DNA of 64,000 bases from Neonectria sp. B-13 (GCA_002682825.1 NOKP01000001.1:622501-686500), one strand, 5' to 3'. Counted from the stretch's first letter, positions 1 through 14,321 are shown. Numbers and translations: made by a program. Notes: a model not told the origin generated them from the sequence alone.

Positions 1-138
1 CATTTTGTTGACTGTTTCATAGGACGTTGCCACAAGTTTGGTAAATATGATATCGAACAGAACAGCCAAAAAAGAGACCGGTGATCTCAAGTCCGTGAAC
101 CAATATTACGAGCCCCCTAATCTCATGCTGCTAGGACG

Positions 139-526
139 CCAGAGGAGGTTTGGAGTCATCTCGGAGCTGCGAAGGACATGGTTTTTAGTGAAACCTACGC
201 TCACGTGGATCCTAATCATGACAGGCGTAGTCACGATGCGAAAGCTAAAGACACAACTGGGCGCAGCCCACTACGGACTACTAACCCCAACTTTCTTTAC
301 GGCAACACTGCTTCTGGCAACCTGATTCACGCGCAATTTCATAGCGAAAAAGGATGGCGTGATATGCTTAAGGTAGAAGCTGCTGGTTTAATGGATGACT
401 TTCCATGTTTGGTTATTTGAGGAGTAAACGATTATACTGACTCACACAAAAACTTGGAGTGGCAATCATATGCCGCTGGTGTCGCTGCAACTTACGCCAC
501 GTATTCCTCCTGGCATGGCCGTCGGT
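139..526 (+). pseudogene. Remnant of a PNP (purine nucleoside phosphorylase-like) domain protein, NLR-associated type
   Basis: One forward frame reads from about residue PEEVWSHLGAAKDM through GNTASGNLIHAQFHSEKG to EAAGLMDDFPCLVI, an in-frame TGA at 418-420, and then GVNDYTDSHKNLEWQSYAAG. Fungal PNP_UDP domains of NACHT/ankyrin/TPR receptors carry the same block (EAAGLMN.FPC.VIRGICDYADSHKN..WQ.YAA). The TGA sits exactly where that block has Arg, so CGA to TGA is the simplest explanation. The upstream third of the domain and any downstream NB-ARC, NACHT or repeat domain are not visible. Family proteins are sensors or effectors in fungal allorecognition and innate immunity; this copy is only a fragment. 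The identification rests on motif recall and is fairly firm. Confidence 0.7.
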
Positions 527-598
527 AGCGGTATTACTGATGCGTATGCCGGATGGATCGTAACATTCGGAGCGAACATGAACCTGGGCCAAGTCACT

Positions 599-1479
599 TA
601 GACAAGGTCGTCCTGAGAAATACGAAGCAGTCCAGTACGCGTTTCCCTACAATAGTCGCGATGTCGAAGGATCTCATCTTTGTGAAAGCGGTTGAAGCCC
701 TAAATCATGACGTCCGCCTCACTGGGTCCTGACTAGATGAGGGTGGCAAGTCGGCGACGTGCGATCTACTCAGACACCTACTAGAAACACACCCTGAGTA
801 CCGGGAGATGATGGTCGAGGTCGTACAGCAGAGAACTAATATCTACGACTACCTGAACAAATACCTTCGTGAAGTGACTGACAGGGAATAGCTAGATTCC
901 ATGTCATGTCTAGCCCGCCATCACTTCTTCTATGGCGACTCATGGGACGAAATATCGTCTGCAGCCGATGCAAACACGTGGATGGCAATCATTGGACCAA
1001 TAAGTGACATGAGTGAATACGATCTTGCGCTGTGTTACTTTGACCATGGAATTCATCGCACTGCAGACACGGCACATCATCGAGACGGTCAACGAGCCAA
1101 TCCACTCGCTTGAGAGCATCTACTTTTCGGGGAGCCAGTGTCAAAACACGAGGGGATGCAGTTGATCTCCACGAGCTATCGTGTTACGGTCATTCCCTAT
1201 TATTTCAACACGACAGCGGTACACGGTGCCGTGATAGTCGGGGCGAAGGCAGCCAGCTTTGGGCCTGATGGAAAGACAGAGGATTTATGGAGGATCATGG
1301 ATCGTATGAGTGGGCCAGGCAGGGTAATCAGATGTGGTACAGATCCAAAGGAGAGGGGATTTCTGGACTCCAAGTATAATATGTTCCTTGAGCAGTGCCA
1401 CGCTCAGCAGGAGTATCGACGGAGGAACCGACCATTGTCCAGGGGCCTGACGAAGCGAACAAGGATTCCACCAGGCTGA
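599..1479 (+). pseudogene. Decayed gene of unrecognised family
   Basis: A single forward frame is protein-like from 599 to 1111 apart from two stops, TGA at 730-732 and TAG at 889-891. It includes segments such as LLRHLLETHPEYREMM, NIYDYLNKYLREVTDRE and DSWDEISSAADANTWM. A frameshift near 1070-1135 moves the continuation into the frame that ends at 1479, with EGMQLISTSYRVTVIPYY and KYNMFLEQCHAQQEYRRRN. The composition is that of a soluble, charged, globular protein and not of random sequence. I do not recognise the family and assign no function. It follows the PNP remnant directly and could have belonged to the same locus, but nothing proves it. Confidence 0.45.
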
Positions 1480-1679
1480 GATAAAAATGAATTCCAGCTT
1501 CAATCACACTTTGACCTTACTTAACTCACTCACTTCCTTCATCTCGTTCAACATTGCGTAGCATCAAGGCAACGACCGATATGCCGTGGTTGTGGCCCGC
1601 TGCGTTGCTCCTAGAAGGCCTCGATGCTCATAGCGCAGTATCCCAGCATGAAGCCGGCAGCATGCACTCGCTCACACTT

Positions 1680-3450
1680 TGGGTGGTTTGTCCCTCGCGC
1701 TTCCTCATGATCACATCGCATCACCAGCTAATCGCCCATGGCAGCTCAATATGCAGACTTCGAAAGCTGAAATGCGACGAGGTTAGGCCTGTCTGCGGCC
1801 AGTGCATGAAAGGATCGCGTGACTGTCGCTTTGTCGAGAATTCTATCTTCCGGAGCTTTGAAGGACCGTCGGTGGTCAGGCGGAACAATGACAAGACGGG
1901 TGGTTCTCCTGAGCGAGAGACTGCCCTCTTCGACGAGAGCAACGTGTGGCTCGAAGTGCCCACGGAGCGTATGATATATTGTCTTTGGTTGATGATATCA
2001 ATAAGGCTAACCGTCATCTGATTACGTTCGTACACATCGACAATCCCTATGAGCTCGATGCCACAGATGCGTCGGCTCACCCGCTAGAGACGCACCCGCA
2101 ACCCATCCACGATGAGCCTCCCATTCTTTTCCTGCAAGGTGCCTGTGATGGCGACAACCAGACCACTGCTGAAACATGCCGTCTGCGCGTTGGTTGCGAA
2201 ACATCTCCACTGCATTCACAGTGCCCCAAGCACTGCAACCAGGAGCGTGTCCTCGTCGGAGAGGCTTTTCTATATGTCTCAACCTGGCGTTCACGTCGAC
2301 TGGTAGCATCAAGCTGCCGAGTACTACCATCGGGCTCTCGGCGACCTCAAGTCAGATATTAACATACACGCACTCGATGCAAATCCCGCCGGCCACACCA
2401 GCCAGTCATATGTGGCATTCGCTGCAATTGCAATACTGCGCATGTATGAGCTTATGGACGCTCCCAGCATGGGCTTGAAACCTCATATGAGTGCCCTGCC
2501 TTTGTTCGGCCACGCATCGAATCCCATGGCAATCCCATGCTCTCCCGTTACCTTTCAACAATCCATCGTGAAAGGACCCATCTTATGGAGCCTTGCGAGA
2601 CTGGATTTCCTCTCTGCTTGTAAGATGTCCCATTACCCCCGATACAACAGACTACGCTTACACATGAATAGCCATCAGCGAGACGCAAACCCGCCTCAAC
2701 TTGGACGACATACCACTGTGGCAAAACGCTGGCTTGGCCGCTGATGAGAACGGCGTGCTCCTGCCATTCAGTCCACCTGGCTCTGGTGATATTCGCGCCT
2801 CAACTGATATTCAAGAAGACACAAGAAGCAACGAGCTTATTTGGCTTCTGGTCAATATTGTCAATTATCTGACACCCGGGGATGCTATAAATCCTGAGGA
2901 ATTTGCGCTTCCGCCAGGCGAGAGGTTCCCGCTCGGAGTCCCGCAGAAGCAGCTTCTTGAACAGTGGATGATACTTGACACGGAACTTCAGAAGTGGTAT
3001 GACAGCTTACCGACTCCATTCCAAGCCAGCATGCGGACAAGAAGACGCGACGCGGCACCGCCCAACGCCGACTTGAACGGTTTCGAGCAGATTTGGTATG
3101 AGCTTCCTATCTGTGCGGCAACGATGCAAAGCGACCACATTGCCTGTATTTTATGGCTCGTCAACAAGTCACAAGAGTCCACCGCTATCCGGACAACACT
3201 ATCAGCCCGATTCAGGTACTATCGCCAGGTACAGCATCAAGTCCTCTGGCACGCCCGAGAGATTTGCGGCATTGGTCTTGCGAGTCCACCAGATCCCGTT
3301 CGTGTGCATTCCGTATTGCCTCTCTATGTCGCTGGGCAGATCTTTCACGAACTTCATGAGCAACGCGCTGTTCTCGGATTGTTGACAGCTATTGAGATGG
3401 AGCTGGGTCGGCCTTGCGGAACTTGGTCCATTCGGTTTGCGAGTCAATGA
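1680..3450 (+). pseudogene. Shattered Zn2Cys6 transcription factor
   Basis: The frame around 1754-1840 encodes CRLRKLKCDEVRPVCGQC followed by MKGSRDC, the core of a fungal Zn2Cys6 binuclear cluster. The first cysteine of the cluster is not in frame. It may lie in an upstream exon, since a CTAAT branch point and a CAG acceptor lie at about 1728-1754, or it may have been lost. The middle homology region is spread over several frames: KHAVCALVAKHLHCIHSAP (about 2180), AILRMYELMDAPSMGLKPH (about 2430) and SIVKGPILWSLARLDFLSA (about 2565). The longest piece is 2701-3450, with EDTRSNELIWLLVNIVNYL and YELPICAATMQSDHIACIL. These match the usual order of the fungal regulator domain. At least four frame changes make a functional product very unlikely. 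Confidence 0.75.
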
Positions 3451-5550
3451 CGAATCCTTGAAAGGTGTCTGGGTATCCCATTTTGCGTTGAGTGTATCGG
3501 AAGAATGAATTGCAAGTGAATTGATGCAGTGACTCTGCTATTGAAATCTACAGGGAAGCTGTCTCATGAAGTTCCTCTATTGACCTCATAGACCACGTCA
3601 TTGCCATGCAACAGAAGCCAAGACTCCAAAGAATAAAATAAGTCTATTAAACATCTCTAAAGATTATCGGAAAGCCAAATCGTTTCTCTTCGGACGCTGA
3701 ACCATGTTTAATGGTCGATTCTCGGTCCGCTACGCGAGCATGCCGTGTTATGCCTGCTAGACGACCTCCGCTGTGGTTGCTACGACTCGGAACTCTCGGC
3801 TCCCTGCCGTTCGAATCAGGTTAGCTCCATATTAGGCGGCAGCAGCCACACGATGCAAGTGTGGCAGCTAAAGTGCCTCGGACAGATCAACAAGGCAAAT
3901 GACCTGATGTAGGATCTTGTCCGAGCCTCCACCGGAACTTTTCTGTACGCGACGATTTATCACAGGGAAGCGCCGAGGTTCCTCACGAGGAGCAGATGCG
4001 GAGTTAATTCCGGGGTAACGGGTAGTCTAAGATTGCCATTCTCTAGGGTAGCGCTACTAGTGAGGTCCGCCGAGACGACGCACTGGCGGGTGATTCTCGA
4101 TGCCAACGGACTTGGCGATTGCTTGTCTCAGCCTCTCACGTCACATCGCGCTGACTAGGCTGTGGTGGTTGCAAAGCGTGACGCAGGTGGGTGTGGTGAA
4201 CCTCATCGTCCGAGTCGTCTCACATGGCCTTCATCACACTCACTCACTCGCTTCATGTCAACTTCTCTGTTGCCCCCACAATCACGCGGTTTCTCGACGC
4301 CCGTCGTTTCCCAATCTCAGTTGGTTCATATCGTTCACTATCCGTTTAGTCGCCTCTTTACCTGATTCAACCTGTAACAGATGCCGCGATCGGCCCGGAT
4401 ACACGGAACTAGCAGGCTCATCAGGACTGGTGTGCTCGTGCTGACGGCGTTTTGGGTGGGCCTCACGATCCCACGGCGGCACAGCACCTATCTTAGCTGC
4501 TGCATTGTGCCGTGACAATTCACGCCCGGGCTCGACGAAGGCCTCGATAACATGAACAACCATTCAAGGGACGAAGGGGCTTATCAGCTTTATCATCCAG
4601 CGGGCCAACGCGGTGGGGACCGGCCAGGGTACGGAGTATTCTGCGATCCATCTTTCCTGAGAGAAGCTTTGCCAAGTTTGCCAAGGCCGGCACGGGCTGC
4701 CCGCGTTCTGTGGGGCAGATCGGCGCGGTTACATGGGGCCGATGCATGGGAGTGCGGATTTAAACCGGCTCAACCAGTAAAGACCGACTAGGTATGTAAT
4801 TCCCCAGGTCGTGATGACCATCGTTTTCAGTGCTTAAAAGACAGAGAGCTGCGACCCTCTGAACAAGCTTTGAACTGAGCTTCAAGACCGCTCAATCGAG
4901 ACGTTTGAGGTGGTGTTTTGGTTACATTGTGGGGATGTTGTATTTACACTGCTTGCTTGCTTACCATGCAGCTGCTCTAGATTGCCCATCCCCTTCCTCC
5001 ACTCATCAATCCTCGGGCGTTGGGCACGCCCGCCGGAGTTCGGCATTTCCTGCGATAAGAGTCTCGCCTTTATCGGCGTGGCCGAAATGGCATGCATCAG
5101 TGAACAAGGCATCGGACTGGCAAGAGTCAATGAATGGGTCAGAGCATTCGTCGTAGACGCAACCCAATAGGATATTTTCTTTCTTCTTTTTCTCAAGTCC
5201 CACAGGCCAAACAAAATGCTCCTGGAGGTCTCGTCTGCATGTAGCATTGCAGATCATTGAGCTTGCATCCGTACCGTAACTTGGGCTGCAACACACCGAG
5301 TTCCTCAACTGCGCCAACCCAGGAGAGCCGTTCTCCTTCACAGCTCTCCCGCTGAAACAAAACCCTCCAGCTTACGCAGATGATTTTCAAAGACCTTCCT
5401 CTTATGGCCACCGGTTTCTGACACGTCCAGTTGCTTGTGACGTGTACTATACGTAGCACCAATCCCATGCCCCACTTGGGATCCCCGTCTATCCGGGCCG
5501 GCCTGGGGATTTAGGAGTGGCCACAGAGATCGGTCTTGCGGGAAAGGAGA
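3451..5550. other. Gene-free stretch
   Basis: Open frames here (for example 4100-4444, 4552-4791, 4882-5247) overlap on both strands and show no recognisable motif. They have no convincing splice structure and no continuity across stops. I see no tRNA, repeat array or transposon ends. It separates the decayed left end from the permease gene. Confidence 0.5.
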
Positions 5551-5937
5551 CAGACTCTTATCTTTAATAAAGTGGTATCCGCCTCACGCAGGGCATTCTT
5601 TGGGGGCCTCGTGTTCATGTACCCCATGTTGTTGGGGCCAGAGTTGCGTGTGTGCGTGCCAGGGGGTGCCCACCGCGCGCTTCCGCGTTGCCACTTTTTC
5701 TAACAGGGAGTTTGCCGCCTTATCCGTGGAACAGTTCTGGAAGATCACCCATGATTGCTGTTGTAATGTGCATTACGTATGGGGCTTCCCGTCCCTTGGC
5801 ACCTTCCGCATTTCGTTTAAGTCAGAAGAGGGGTGCTATCTCATTGCCTCCTGCGGGTGGCTTATATATGTGATCTGGCGCTGCTGCGTCTACAACACCG
5901 TCTCAATCCAACAGTTACATTGACTTCCCGTGCTACA
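5551..5937 (+). promoter_or_regulatory. Probable promoter of the amino-acid permease gene
   Basis: A TATA-like element TTATATAT lies at 5862-5869, about 70 nt before the start codon. GATA-type sites occur at 5558-5563 (TTATCT) and about 5836-5841 (CTATCT). GATA factors (AreA/NIT2 type) govern nitrogen-source permeases in filamentous fungi, so nitrogen-dependent control is plausible but inferred. Confidence 0.4.
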
Positions 5938-7931
5938 ATGGAGGACATCAACAGGAAAGAGCAGCCTCTCGAGGCTGACGAAAGCGCCCACGCCAGTGAC
6001 GAGAAGGTCGGAGTTCAGGAGTCGACTACGATCCACGAGAAGTCCTGGGCCACTCGCAATGGACTCAACTTTGAATCCTTCACGCCCCATGAGGACCATG
6101 CGTCCGGAACCGTGGAGCTGGAGCGGACCATGAAGCCTCGTCACCTCCATATGATTGCTATTGGAGGCAGGTCAGTGCCATTCCGACCCCGAGAGTCAAC
6201 GGCGCAAGACACGACTTGCATAACCGAACTCACGTTACGAAGGTGGACACCCTTACTGACCGTTCTTGTTCAAACAGTATTGGTGCTGGTTTCTTCGTCG
6301 GCAGTGGAGCTGCCTTGCAAACCGGTGGCCCTGGGTCAGTCTTGCTTGGCTTTCTCATCATGGGTATCATGATGTTCAACGTCGTTTACGCACTGGGAGA
6401 GCTTGCTGTTATGTACCCTGTCTCCGGTGGATTCTACACGTGAGTACCTTTTCAAACCACCCGTGGCTTGTGTCACTAACCCGGATATCAGTTATGCCAA
6501 CCGCTTCGTTGATCCTTCTTGGGGTTTCGCCATGGGTTGGAACTATGTCATGCAGTGGGCATTCGTGCTGCCACTTGAACTAACAGTCTGCGGCACTGTT
6601 ATCCAGTACTGGGCACCCGACACTAGCGTCGCCATCTGGGTCAGCGTAAGTCATGCTCCCGACTCCGATGCATACCTTTGAACACCAAGTTGACACCCTC
6701 TCCAGGTTTTCCTGGTCGCGATCATCGTCATCAACATCTTTGGAACTTTGGGATATGCGGAAGAAGAATTCTGGGCTTCCCTCCTCAAGCTGTCAGCTAC
6801 AGTCATCTTCATGATTGTTGCCGTTGTCCTCGTTTGCGGTGGTGGACCTTCCGATGGCCAGTATAGCCACTACACGGGTGCGAAGCTCTGGTACGATCCG
6901 GGTGCTTTCCAGCATGGCTTCCGAGGCTTTTGTGGTACGTCACCACTCCCGAGTCCTTATACATCCTATCCAACAGTTACTGACTCAGGACATCAGGTGT
7001 CTTCGTCACCGCTGCGTTCTCTTTCAGTGGCACTGAGCTCGTTGGCCTGGCGGCGGCCGAGTCCAAGAACCCTGCCCAGGCTCTTCCCGGTGCCATCAAG
7101 CAGGTCTTCTGGCGAATCACGCTCTTCTACGTCGTCGGACTCCTCCTTGTCGGCTTCTTGGTTGACTCTACTGATTCGCGCCTGCTGAATGCCGGCAACG
7201 ACGATCCTAGCGCCTCCCCTTTCGTCATTGCCATTTCCAACGCTGGTCTCAAGGGCTACGACTCATTCATGAACGTTATCATTCTGGTGTCGGTCCTGTC
7301 TATCGGTGTGTCCTGTGTGTATGGCGGAAGCCGTACTCTGGTCGCCCTTGCGCAGCAAGGTTTCGCTCCCAAGATCTTCGCCTTCATCGACAAGTCTGGC
7401 CGACCGCTTCCCGCCGTTTTCTCGATTATCGCCATCGGTTTCCTTGGATACCTCAGCGTCAACGGAAACGGTAGCACCGTCTTCACTTGGTTGCAAGCAC
7501 TTTCGGGTTTGGCTGCCTTGTTCACCTGGGGTTCTATTTGCCTTTGCCACATCCGTTTCCGCCAAGCCTGGAAGCATCACGGTCATACCCTGGATGAGAT
7601 CCCGTTCCAGGCTGTCTTTGGTGTGTGGGGTTCATGGATCGGCCTGGCATTGAACATCATCGTTCTCATGGCTCAGTTCTACACTGCCATGACCAACGTT
7701 GACGGCTCACTTGGCACCGCCGAAGGTTTCTTCGAGTCTTACCTTGCTGCTCCGGTTGTCATCGCTTTCTACATCGGTGGCTATCTCTGGAAGCGCCAAG
7801 GCTGGTTGAAGGTCAGCGAGATCGACCTCGACACCGGCCGTCGTGAGCACGATTGGGATGCCATCCGGGCGTCTCGGGAAAAGCTAGCCGCCGCACCCGC
7901 TTGGAGGCGAGTCCTGAACTTCGTTTTCTAG
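5938..7931 (+). CDS. Amino-acid permease (APC superfamily, GAP1/AGP1-like)
   Basis: Five exons join in frame: 5938-6170, 6278-6439, 6492-6645, 6706-6934 and 6997-7931, all with GT..AG introns. The protein has a hydrophilic N-terminus (MEDINRKEQPLEADES) and then the first transporter helix with IGAGFFVGSGAALQTGGPG, the glycine-rich motif of yeast-type amino-acid permeases. YPVSGGFYTYANRFVDPSWG and FSFSGTELVGLAAAESKNP follow, both family hallmarks. About twelve membrane spans are visible and the length, near 570 residues, is normal. It should import amino acids at the plasma membrane by proton symport; substrate range cannot be read from sequence. No defects were seen. Confidence 0.93.
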
Positions 7932-8725
7932 TCACATTATGAGTGGCCTGCAGACAATTCTGGAAGCTGTGATTATTGTCGCTCTTGTATAGTAAGCGAG
8001 CATGGGGTTGATTAGATTAGTTTTAATGCAGGAAAGCATGCCGGGTGGTTGATTCGTGAATTCATAAATTGATACCCTTTTGGCAAATACCCGAGTTCCT
8101 GATTTTATGATGAGTTATCATGGCTCAATACTCCGTTCTTCCGTACCAAAGGTAACAACTCAACAGCTGAGCGGCACGATGACTCGCGAGGCTTAGTAGC
8201 TCTCGCGAGGTCATTATTGAGTCGTGTGGCTCCACGACATTCGCGAAGATTGATGCAAGATTTCCAATGATTGGGCAATCTATAAAGAGTTCTTGACCTA
8301 GAACTTATGCTTCAACCTTAACATGAGGACCCTCTCGGCCAATGTTACAGTTTCACGCCATCTCACAATCCCTCTCGTCTTTGGATCCAATTTCCCTTGA
8401 GCATTTTCACTCGTCTAGATGTATCCACACCTCGTCAGCCAACAATCGGACTAAAACTAGCAATGCCTGCCTCGCGTCACATACACGCGTCTCTATTGGT
8501 TATGGTCCGTAGAAATCCACTGCTTACATTCTTGCCTCCGCACTTTATCATTCTCCATAGGTCAATGTGCGTGTAAGAGATGACTCAGCCTTAACTCGCT
8601 TGAGTTTAATCCTTCCAGGATCAACATCAACATCCACGAGGTGTTTATTCTGTAGTTGCGGCAGTCGCTCACTTTGACACTCAATCAAATTGTGATGCAT
8701 CGCTGCCACAGGCTCGTGTGTATCC
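7932..8725. other. Intergenic region
   Basis: Between the permease stop and the mannosidase start I see no coding signal. A short imperfect palindrome with CTCGCGAG sequence lies around 8185-8205 (cgcgaggcttagtagctctcgcgagg). It could be a hairpin or a terminator-like element of the permease transcript. Confidence 0.4.
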
Positions 8726-10573
<1,848 letters not shown>

Positions 10574-11836
10574 GAGAAACTTAATATTGATGGACACGAA
10601 GTGATGTTTCTTAGTTGATCCATTGTCAACACTGCTACATGCCTTTACTGTGCTACTTTCACCAGACTCCACGACTACTTGTAAAATACTTCCGTATCCA
10701 TATTGTTATCTTTGGTCATCAGCTTCTCTCAGTCCCCGTGTCTTTGCTAACCCTCGAAGTTGAACCGCTTAATGTCCGCTGTTGTGCACAATTCCGAGGT
10801 CTTCAACTCATGTATTGCTCTTGTCACCCTGACTAGCTTCGAGCCCATGCCAAGGGATATCCAGACCGCGTTGAGCCTTTGGGATCAGTAGGCCGAAGTT
10901 TTGATATCACCTTTGTCAACAGTCCTGGAATCAAGGAATCATCCTACTATCCTGGAGAAAGCTTTCAACGCCCCATTTTCAAGCAAACAACAGCTTTAAT
11001 GCGTTTGTGCCCTGCCCGTCTGCTGACGTTCATGTCCAAGGGCCCTGTTTGATATCTAGGTATTATCTCAGTATCGCCCAAACGGTCCCCATTCATTCGT
11101 TCTCAGACCTCTCCGCGGGATATACACCCAGACTCGCTGTTGAAGACCGTTTAACTTACCTGAAAGAAATGGAAAATAGGGCTAGAGCTTTAACGCAGAA
11201 CTACTGGAGTTGATTATAGCGAACTGGTGGCATTTTGGTACGGGACCATTGAACCCAATTGAAGCCATTTTATTATTGCTTTCTAGAGTCGATACTACAG
11301 GCATCAGCCCCGGGGTTAAGACCCACAACAAGAGCAACGCCTAAGGCTACACTTTGGGCTTCTTGCCTACCCAAAAACCTCTCAACATAAAACAAGCAGA
11401 ATTCATTACGAAGTGACACGTTTATGCAGAAATTGGTTGTAATTTAAGCTGGAAGATGATTGAAAAAAGATGGGACTGAAGTGAGCGATCGTTACAGTTA
11501 AGACACAGGACAAGTCTGGCCTAATTCGGGAATATACGGGCTGCGGTCGTGCCATCTTGCAAACCAGACGTCGTAATATACTAAAGTTCAAATGATGAGT
11601 CAGTCGGCCCCTCCCCTAGGACTCACGATGAGTCACACCGCGCTATTCATAAGTTTCTTCCCTTCTGGAGTTTCTGATTGATCCTTCTGCCTCGGACACT
11701 TAGCCTTTCTCTATCATTTGGTGTCGGGCTGATTAATTGTCCGTTGCCTTCGAACGTCGAACAATCTGTGCACTTGACAAGCTTCCAAAAGCCAATGTGA
11801 TCCCCGTGGTTCCTATAAATTCCATCTCTTTCAATA
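10574..11836. other. Intergenic stretch with one unassigned short frame
   Basis: No gene can be supported. A forward frame at 11007-11213 ends in RLAVEDRLTYLKEMENRARALTQNYWS-like sequence, which looks protein-like and might be a fragment of a decayed gene. It has no recognisable family, no obvious partner exon and no conserved start. Confidence 0.4.
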
Positions 11837-13742
11837 TGACACGCCAAGCTGTGCCCTTGCGATCTGAAGCCCTTTGGTCTGGAAGAGTATTGTCACTACA
11901 AGGGCGGCATCAATGTGGCGCCTGCGGTTTCGACTTTTACGTCAAAGATAAGTGTGTATCAAGTATGCACAACTTAAGCCTTGTCGCAAGAGGCTAAGGA
12001 GCTGACGAAATATCTGTAGTTATCTGGGACAGTGACGTCTCACGTTTCCAAGCGTTTCCAGCGTTTTTCTTTGAGAAAACATTTGCGTCCAAGACGTTGA
12101 TTGTCTACCGTGATCGCTGCATTCAACGTTCCAACAACATGAGAGAAAGTGTTACTATCCATGCCGACTGCTTTAACTTGTTCCTGGAATTGAGTAAAGC
12201 GGAGGATAAGCTGGCCCAGCTATGCTTACTAGCACAATGGACACAGCCATGGGCTTCAGTCTCTTCTCTCTGCCTCGATCCTGTCACAGATATCCCTCGA
12301 GGGATCGCCATGGCGACAAAAATCTACGGCATGCCCAAGCTATCGTCGCTCCCACTTGAAGTGGCTACCTTGATCAGGGACTATTCGCCGACGAACATAC
12401 TGTGGAGATTCGCCTCACTCCTCACCCGCATTGCTAGATTGCATGATTCTCAATCTGACTGGGTCGACTCAGTTCCGGTTTGCACAATCAGCTCATGGGA
12501 ACGCGGTGATCGTCCAACTCTGCTGTCTAAGCCCTTAAGAAGAGGCGTCTACCGTCTCACCCTCGATTCTCAAGGTCTGAAGAAGATTGAAAGACTGGCG
12601 ATAAGACCACGACATCAGCTGGGTGCATCTAAGGCTCTAGCCTATGTCGTGGAGTACAAAAGCTGCTTCAAGAACATGACTGCTGGCTTTAAGGCTCGTA
12701 TACACTCCATCCAACCACTTGAAACTTTTACTAATGTTCGGCAGTTCGGGTTGGCTCGTCTGAACTTCAAATCGGAGTCAACTCGTCTCAAAGTGTGGAA
12801 CAGGCCATGTCCTCCAGATCCCGCGGAATGCTACAATTTTCACAAACCGCATTTGAGTCCGTTCTATCACATGAGTGTCGTTGACACTCAGAAGTCCACT
12901 GGCATTACCTTATTCTTCTTCGGGTCATACCTGGCTGGCATGCATGCTCACACAGGAGGAGATCAGGCCAATGAGATTGGCAGGCAGCTCGCGGAAAGGT
13001 GGAAAAATGAGAGCTGGCTATATTTGCCACTCCCTCCAGGTGAACAGATTGAAGCTGTTGGGGCTCAAGAGCTTCATGAATATACTGGACGTTATCGTTA
13101 CATGGTAAGCATGACCCAAAATACACTGGACCAAGTATCTGATAGACGCAGTTCCGTACAAGACTTTCAGGTGACATAGCTATTGGCCGGCTTTCTAGAG
13201 AACCAGAACTAGGAAATATTGTTCTTGGCGCCGGATCAAACCTCACCCTAATGAGTTATAGTGAGAAAACACACTGCAATTTGTTTGTGGCTCGGAACTA
13301 CCCAGTCAGGAAGCAGCCGAACGTCTGGTTCAGGCCTCATAAAGTAGTCTCCGAGACCCCAGAGACCGCTATCTATGCTCTATTTTCTGCTGCGCCACTT
13401 CAGGGTGTTACTCGCATAAAGATATTCGAGGACAAAAGCGCAAAATCTTGCAGAGGTATACTCTTTGACTACGCAAATGGTGCGCAGCGAACTGTCGGAC
13501 AATGTCGATTTGGCATCGATGAAGTCGACACGGTCACAAGCCCGTCATACTTATGCATCACAAGATCCGTTGAGGTGCTAGAAGGCTCGTCGCGAGAGGT
13601 GGAACGGACGACTGTTGCAGCTTTCGTTTCATCCTCACATGCACACGAATGCGAGGACTTAGCTTGGGAGTGCTTTGTTTTCAGCGGAGTCATGGAATTC
13701 TGGTTTGATAACAAGCGATCAGCTATTAGGATCGTGCCTTAG
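11837..13742 (+). CDS. F-box-like fungal hypothetical protein
   Basis: Three exons read continuously: 11837-11951, 12020-13104 and 13152-13742. The first junction gives YVKDIIWDSD and the second gives RYRYM/FRTRLSGD. Exon 1 carries CGACGFDFY. Near residue 130 is a segment LSSLPLEVATLIRDYSP, then LWRFASLL, that resembles the weak F-box (L..LP.E....I..YS....LWR) of a large lineage-specific ascomycete family. Those proteins have a long beta-rich C-terminal part of unknown role, as here, with GVYRLTLDSQGLKKIERL and WLYLPLPPGEQI. If the F-box is real it may recruit substrates to an SCF ubiquitin ligase; this is inference. About 595 residues, no lesions seen. Confidence 0.7.
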
Positions 13743-13890
13743 GGCGTCAATTGAAGGGAATGAACTTTGACCACCTGAAAGCCATGATTTTGAAACTAGT
13801 GCGCTTTCTGGTCTTTCATCAAGCGGCCTTGGGTTTCCTATACAAAATATGTATTTAATTGTGCTTATCTTATCTGCTCGCACAATCATA

Positions 13891-14321
13891 TTAACTAACA
13901 GACTTGACTATATTAGCTTTCTTACCCCATAAGGAGAAAACGAGAACTCGGTAGGGACCGATGGGACCTCGGAGTAGAAACGCGTCTTCATACATTAGAA
14001 GAGAGGAGGTATCCTGCACGATCCTGATGATTTCATTCAACATGTAGTATCCATTCTCTCCTGAATCCCTAGGCACCATGACCCTGAGAGTAACATCCCT
14101 CTGGTCAGGTATATCATGTGCCACCCAAACAGTTAAGAAGCCGCCGTGGTCCAGTTTATGCTCAATCCGGTACTCATTGGCAAAGATTCTCCAATGTAGA
14201 TAGGGTAGTATAGACCCTGTGAGTATCGGTCGACATTTTCAGCAAGATCCTCAGCCTCACATTCTTCATCAGTCCACAAAACCGTCCCGGTCAATAACAG
14301 TGCCGCTGTCAAGAGACCCAC
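13891..14321 (-). pseudogene. Truncated SRPK-type protein kinase remnant
   Basis: On the minus strand, EEECEAEDLAENV-like acidic sequence and DRYSQGLYYPIYIGES (14321 to about 14185) are followed, after a one-base frameshift, by NEYRIEHKLDHGGFLTVW and VAHDIPDQRDVTLRVMVP, then DAFLLRGPIGPYRVLVFSL. This is the order of SRPK kinases: the acidic E/DDL..Y..GGYHPV.IG block, the glycine-rich loop (KLGHGGFSTVW), the VAIKV strand and the hinge region. The glycine loop has Asp for Gly and the lysine strand reads LRVMV. No HxD catalytic loop or DFG follows, so only the N-lobe remains. SRPKs phosphorylate SR splicing factors, and ascomycete genomes often carry many degenerate copies. Confidence 0.75.

Noticed and set aside
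3780..3830. tRNA T-loop-like GTTCGAATC sequence
   Set aside because: The T-stem does not pair properly, and no D-arm, anticodon arm or acceptor stem can be drawn on either strand.
4552..4791. Open frame of about 80 codons on the plus strand
   Set aside because: It overlaps a minus-strand frame of equal length in GC-rich DNA; no motif or splice context.
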